NCBI RefSeq assembly: GCF_000003605.2
Contig: NW_003116452.1
Coordinates: 634,738 to 662,336, forward strand
Source: Saccoglossus kowalevskii
Taxonomy: Eukaryota > Hemichordata > Enteropneusta > Harrimaniidae
Length of the DNA stretch: 27,599 bases
Direction: 5' to 3'
Below are positions 21,258-27,599 of this stretch, in pieces. Both the position numbers and the translations under genes were made by a program. Positions within the stretch are counted from its first letter, which is position 1, and each line of letters opens with the position of its first letter. The notes under the pieces were generated by a model, which saw nothing but the letters and a program-made list of their open reading frames with translations, did not search any database and was not told the origin of the DNA.

Positions 21258-21295
21258 GCCGGCAAACACGTGTTCATCATGGCGCCCGAGCTGGG
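21258..21295 (+). other. Exon-like 38-base block between splice-like signals
   Basis: A T-rich tract ending TTTTTAG (to 21257) precedes 38 bases that are much richer in G+C than their surroundings. They are followed by G|GTGAGG, a good match to a donor site. One frame is open across the block (A-G-K-H-V-F-I-M-A-P-E-L, then a split codon). On the minus strand a CACTCCTCACCCCAG acceptor-like sequence also precedes the block, and the frame there ends in TAA soon after, so the direction is uncertain. I do not recognise the peptide. It could be a small exon of a gene with very long introns, or a chance island. Confidence 0.25.
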
Positions 21296-22731
21296 GTGAG
21301 GAGTGCCGCTTGGCTGTGTCCTGTCAAATCGCATCGCACGTGTCAGACTACCGCTTAACTTCGCGATGTCGTACTGTGTTATAGTTTGTTACAATTACTG
21401 CAAAGTGGAAATATCATACACAGCCGTAGATCTGATAGCAAAGGTCGTATAGGTAAATTTACCTAAAGTCCAAGAATATTTCCCAAATTCCCGTATTTGT
21501 AAAAAATGTTAAAAAGTACCAGCAATACGTTGTACTGAAAAGATTTAGATTTTTAAATGTTATGAAAATGGTCGAAGGTGCAAGGATATAACAATGCCCT
21601 CCTCCTGAACAAGCTACCTTTCACCGACCATGCTGCGTAGTTACCTACGTTGTAGTGCAATGATATACAGCAATGACTTTCTAATCACGGTATTGCTTTT
21701 CATAATGGAAAAAAGACTGGGTACAAATTTCTTAATTCGTACTCTAAATTACGGCTATTTACCTCCTCTACTATTTAGTATATTAATACTGATGAATGAG
21801 AGAAGAAAGTGACGTCGACCGTGCAGTGGGTGTAAGCCCTAAATATAAATTTAGATACGGGAGCATGAACTCGACGAGTGTCTCAGGGGCGGACTTCCCC
21901 CTCAGGCGTTTAGATTGGACAGTTAGTTATGTTGATGGGTCTTGCTGGTTTTTTCGTTTATAGGTAAATAAATCTTGTTCAGCGCATTTGCTATGTATTA
22001 AATTGGTGTATGTAAATTACCATAATTAAGTCTAATTTACAAATGTTCTGATTACAGTAACAGCGAGTAGGCGCCGTCATTAGTTGTATTTGACTTTAAA
22101 AGGTCAACCTAGATGAGAATCAAGTCAAGTAAGGTCAAAAGGGAAGACGTCGTTACCAGTCGAATATTTAGCTCGTTTTGCAAAGGAGGCTTAGAGAACG
22201 AATATAATTAATTGAACTGCGACATTTAATGCTTTACACTGAGAAGTACCTTTTAAGAATAATTGAGACTATTGATATTTAAGAGCAACACGGCCAAAAA
22301 TACCACGTGCACTATGTTCAGAAATTAAAATTTAACAGTATCTATTTTATCCAATTTAGTAGACATTCTATGTTGTAAAATCTAGTTATAACGCAATGCT
22401 ATATACGTTGTAGTAGTACTAATATACACTTTATCATGACCTTTGACATGTGTGTATGAAGCTTCTCCAAACCTGGAGTCGTACTGAAATAACCATGAAG
22501 CAAAAGTAACTTTAAAAGTAACAAGGTCTAAATCACTTTCAAATCTGGTTTTATTTACAAGATGACAAAGTAGCATTGTTTACCTATTGTGAAATGAACT
22601 CACTTATTATAATTAATAGTAGAATCAGTAGTAGTATTGTTGTCGTTGCTGTAGATTTCTTTAATCCGCCTATTGTTTTATCCATGACAAGGTAATGAGA
22701 CATAATTGCATCTTGTTCATCTACATACAAT
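21296..22731. other. Gene-less stretch with a 16-base palindrome
   Basis: A moderately CpG-rich part continues to about 21370. TAGGTAAATTTACCTA, a perfect 16-base palindrome, lies at 21450-21465. Open frames of 60 and 64 codons (21630-21812 plus, 22382-22576 minus) are unrecognised. Two AGGTCA nuclear-receptor half-sites (22101, 22132) occur in the same direction, but at a spacing that fits no standard pair. Confidence 0.5.
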
Positions 22732-23208
22732 TTGTACATGTTATCTGCTTGTTTTTTTTCATGGTCTCAAATTAGCATTGTGTCCGAGAACGTCATGGGA
22801 CGTATTACCATGTATAACTTTACATGTTTAGTCTGTCATGGTACATGTGTTGAGTATTATAAGTTTTTGATCAAATATCCATTAAAACATGCTAATAGTC
22901 ATATCGAATACTTTTCTTTGAGCTCATCGACAGCCTCGGGCATCGGACATTTATGGGCTTACCTTTCTTTTTTATCGGTTATGTTGGAATCTGCCCTGAG
23001 GAATCATACCTTGTATCTTCTACCATTTCATTTGTATAACATTGACCTGCCATATAATCAGTGTTGTCATGTGTTTCTACTTACCGCCTCGGGTATTCAT
23101 TCACGGACGACCAATACCCCTAATAATGAATTGAAATACCTGTGTTACGATATTTCAAAAAGACATGTATATTTCATTCAAATCTGGGTATTATCTATGA
23201 GATGGTAA
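22732..23208 (+). other. Longest ORF, 158 codons, unrecognised
   Basis: This is the longest open frame in the window, starting at ATG and ending at TAA. The protein is rich in S, L, Y, H and I and has no clear signal peptide, membrane segment or domain that I know. The sequence TASGI occurs twice in it because GCCTCGGG recurs at 22933 and 23086. A stem (GGGTATT 23091-23097 with AATACCC 23113-23119) lies at the second copy. A rough estimate says a frame of this length is somewhat unusual for AT-rich DNA of this size but not impossible. It could be an eroded repeat, a lineage-specific gene or chance. Confidence 0.2.
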
Positions 23209-23816
23209 GTGTCATGTAGAGGGATGGGAAAGTGGCTTTTGATGATAAATCACACAGCGAAATGTGACGTAAATGTGACAGGAGTGAGGTAATAGTCCTG
23301 ACAATCATCATATTTTATTTAGATGAGAAGGTACCTGCAAAATGGAAGTTCTAATTGCCGCCAAGCTGAAATTAATATGTAAGAATTTGGGCCACGGACT
23401 TGACACTGACAGATTCAGTGCAATTATTCTGCAAATAGGAGCTTCTTTATGAGTGCTTTTTTAGATCATCAAGAAATTGGAGCAATTTAAGTCGAATACC
23501 CAGGTACTGGATAAAGACAGTGTGTTATTGGGTGATTGATTCAGTCAATCACATAATGTATTGAACTCATTTGCATTATATCAGCATAATTTTGGCTTAT
23601 CAATAAGGGGCAACATACTTGATTCTTGTCTGTCCCCATTCGAATAATGTAACATTGGTCAGAATATCATAGAGGCAGATGATAAATTCATGTCAATTCA
23701 TATCCCATTTAGTCGAGTTAAATCATTAGATTTTGGGACTAATTTTTTTTATTTTAAGAAGGTAAACTGAGAATTCATTGTGAATGACTTGCATGTCTTA
23801 TGTGTATATGTAAAAT
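23209..23816. other. Gene-less stretch with a perfect hairpin
   Basis: No coding signal is present. GTGATTGA (23532-23539) and TCAATCAC (23545-23552) form a perfect eight-pair hairpin around TTCAG. Nothing else can be supported. Confidence 0.5.
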
Positions 23817-23930
23817 GGCCGTTGTTAATCAACTGCAATAATCTTAGTGATCCAAATTGGATGCAATGGACTTTGACCAATTTAGTGGAAATCCCTTGCA
23901 TCCAATTATTACAGTTGACCAACAATGGTC
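23817..23930. repeat. 114-base fold-back with 37 potential base pairs
   Basis: ATTGGATGCAA (23856-23866) is exactly complementary to TTGCATCCAAT (23896-23906). Outside it, 23817-23842 aligns with the reverse complement of 23905-23930 at 21 of 26 positions, after a 13-base bulge in the left arm (23843-23855). The bulge ends in ATCCAA, which with the next bases makes a third inverted copy of ATTGGAT. The structure explains why long frames overlap on both strands here (23749-23937 minus and 23780-24052 plus). It fits a small fold-back transposon relic or a long RNA hairpin. No target-site duplication is clear. Confidence 0.75.
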
Positions 23931-26028
23931 TTTTCAATTATTCATATATTAATTATTTTCAGTGGATCTCTGCATTCATTCAGTGTGGATCCTGTAATAT
24001 GAACTATGATGCCTTCTCGTTATTAACTGCCACCAGAGTACAGAAATTATAGACCAAAAGTGAGCTCGGTTTGGGGGCGTCAGGATGTTGGAATGGATAG
24101 TGTATCTGATTTCCTGAATAGTTGATAATTTGAGACTACCCCTGTTCATATAATGTTATGTCAGATGGTAGAACATGTGACATATTTTATGTCGCTGTTA
24201 TTAACGTGCCGATTATGAATCCAAGACAACCAGTTCCGTTGAACTGTTGAGGAATAGGTAAACTTACTTGGAGTCAAAGCAGTGTTTTATACGTTTTATA
24301 CTGGCGCTTTATAAATTATGTATTATTATTAATATTATTATATTATTATAACAAAACATAGAGTGTCAAACAAAGTTTAAAGAATATTTAGCGTGTTTAG
24401 GATGTTTTGGACCTTTTCTATAGTCTACAAATCGTTACAATTATATATAAATATATATATATATTATGAATTTAAAATTACATTTAGGACTGATGCAAAA
24501 CACTTGTAACCCGAATGTAACCCTAATGAGTAATAGTAGAATCTGTGATTTAAATTTCGGATGGCTTGATCCATTGTTGACTGATTTATTTCTTCAGAGA
24601 TGAGAAACTAAAGGTACATAAAATCCTAATCTTTCAATTTCAGATAGTAGATGATATACTGCTTTCCATCAGCACCTCTGGATTTAGTGATTATGTTCCA
24701 ATGATATATCTAACTGAACTGAAGTTTCCCATAGGATCAGCTTCACACACCCACACCCCCCACTCTCGCGTGCATATTCAAAGGAGTGTATGCGCAATAG
24801 TTTCTCTTCCAGAATATTTAATCAATACATTTTCTTTTCAAAGACTTGCCTTAACATTGAAACGGTTTGTTGATCGATATTATGAAATTGTAATAACTCA
24901 GAGATACAGAAATAATCAATAGGGTTAACAATGTTACTTGTTGTGAACCACACCTAGATGACTTAGCAATTTGTTTCTTGGAAATATGAATTATATTCAC
25001 TGATTGTAAACTTAGGTAACGATTGGGGGCGATGTTATTGTTAATTGTGCAATCATAATAAGAATTTTGCACGAAACCCACGTCAAAATACATAATTGCA
25101 ATTTAATTTTAATTAATTGTCACAACCTTTCATTCTTCACATACATTTGATTCTTGAAGTGACTTAATTTTCTCCATTAAAAACTAATGAACAACTTTCA
25201 TAAAGCTAAATCAAATATGTGACAAATAGGGTTAAATTAATAATACATATTGTACCTACCCACTTCAGTGGGACATATATCGATATTGAATAATCACAAA
25301 ACAGTGTTTGTTGTGTAATACATTATTGTATCATCAATACTGATTTGATTCGTTTATATAGTTTGATAAATGTAAATATGGACATATGCACATATAATAA
25401 TTGAAGGAACATTATATTATTATATAACACAATCTTATTTCACAGCAACGGAGCAACGGATTGATCTTATTTAGTTATGATGTTTGTTCGGAAACGCGAG
25501 GCTTAAACCGCGGGGTCGTTTGTGTTTGTTTGTGGGTAAGATTATAGTGATTGTAATAATTAAGCCATATTAAATATTAGACTATTTTTAGAATTTAGTA
25601 TAAATTACTCATTTTTGTGATAATTCACAAAGTATATACTTTCCAGTAAAAAATATCAATCATACAATTTAAATTTTAGTTAAATGTTTAACAATATTTA
25701 GAAATTGTTTTCCACAAGCAACTGAATGCGGGTACAGACATTTAATATCATATATGGCTGTCTAACTAATGTCGCACTAGATTAATTCACTGATATGTAA
25801 TGCTTAGCGTGTTCGAGTATTTGGCGGACGTATTATTAAATTTGTTTAAATCATGCTATCATATTACCCGATCATAACTGATGATTAGTTTACCACGTGT
25901 TTCGCAATTGCTTAGGAAAATTGTGTTCACAGTGGAGGTCCCATATATCATATTTTCCTCCACATTATTACAATGTCTCCCTAAGCGAATTTACTTTATC
26001 ATTTCGAGTAGACTAATTACATTCAAAT
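23931..26028. other. AT-rich gene-less stretch
   Basis: Simple sequence includes an ATT-rich run at 24317-24351 and a TA tract at about 24441-24466. Two frames overlap on opposite strands at 24701-24922 (73 codons, plus) and 24851-25093 (80 codons, minus); neither is recognised. GAGCAACGG-type duplication (AGCAACGG twice) lies near 25443-25460. CCCACT/AGTGGG form a small hairpin near 25259-25273. No gene is seen. Confidence 0.5.

Positions 26029-27599
<1,571 letters not shown>

Noticed and set aside
22101-22137. Two AGGTCA nuclear-receptor half-sites
   Set aside because: The same-direction spacing of about 25 bases fits no standard response element, and six-base words recur by chance.
23749-24052. 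Overlapping 62- and 90-codon frames on opposite strands with similar peptides
   Set aside because: The similarity is explained by the fold-back at 23817-23930, which makes each strand resemble the other.

Overview
This looks like a gene-poor (intergenic or deep-intronic) piece of a metazoan nuclear genome. It is clearly A+T-rich. No reading frame exceeds 158 codons, and none reads as a known protein. There are no tight gene runs, ribosome-binding sites or operons, and the recognisable content is repeats. The long GAGC/GAGT/GAAT tetranucleotide arrays, a long terminal TG array, a fossil BEL/Pao retroelement and a degenerate repeat I associate from memory with marine invertebrates together suggest an invertebrate, plausibly a mollusc. 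That placement is an inference with modest confidence.

Layout. Positions 1-2406 hold an imperfect inverted repeat (480-568 / 770-867) and AT-rich DNA. Positions 2407-2720 hold two related tetranucleotide arrays. Positions 3307-4672 hold three matches to the palindromic RFX/X-box pattern, together with hairpins. Positions 6510-7240 hold three adjacent hairpins and then a diverged direct repeat whose two copies share a CCATGGCAAC core. Positions 7637-8060 hold a CTGT/CCGT array followed by three diverged units of an old repeat. Positions 10327-11450 hold a frameshifted remnant of a BEL/Pao-type pol gene, the most recognisable coding relic in the window. Positions 11451-21257 are mostly featureless apart from small hairpins and a TTTG array. 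A short GC-rich block with an exon-like 38-base core lies at 21258-21295. The longest ORF (158 codons, unrecognised) is at 22732-23208, and a strong fold-back structure is at 23817-23930. The window ends inside a TG array of at least 103 bases (27497-27599).

I cannot support any intact protein-coding gene, rRNA, tRNA or CRISPR array. No genes can be seen acting together. The observations most worth checking are the BEL/Pao fossil, the X-box cluster, the 114-base fold-back, the diverged inverted repeat and the exon candidate. I did not find convincing evidence of a new biological system.
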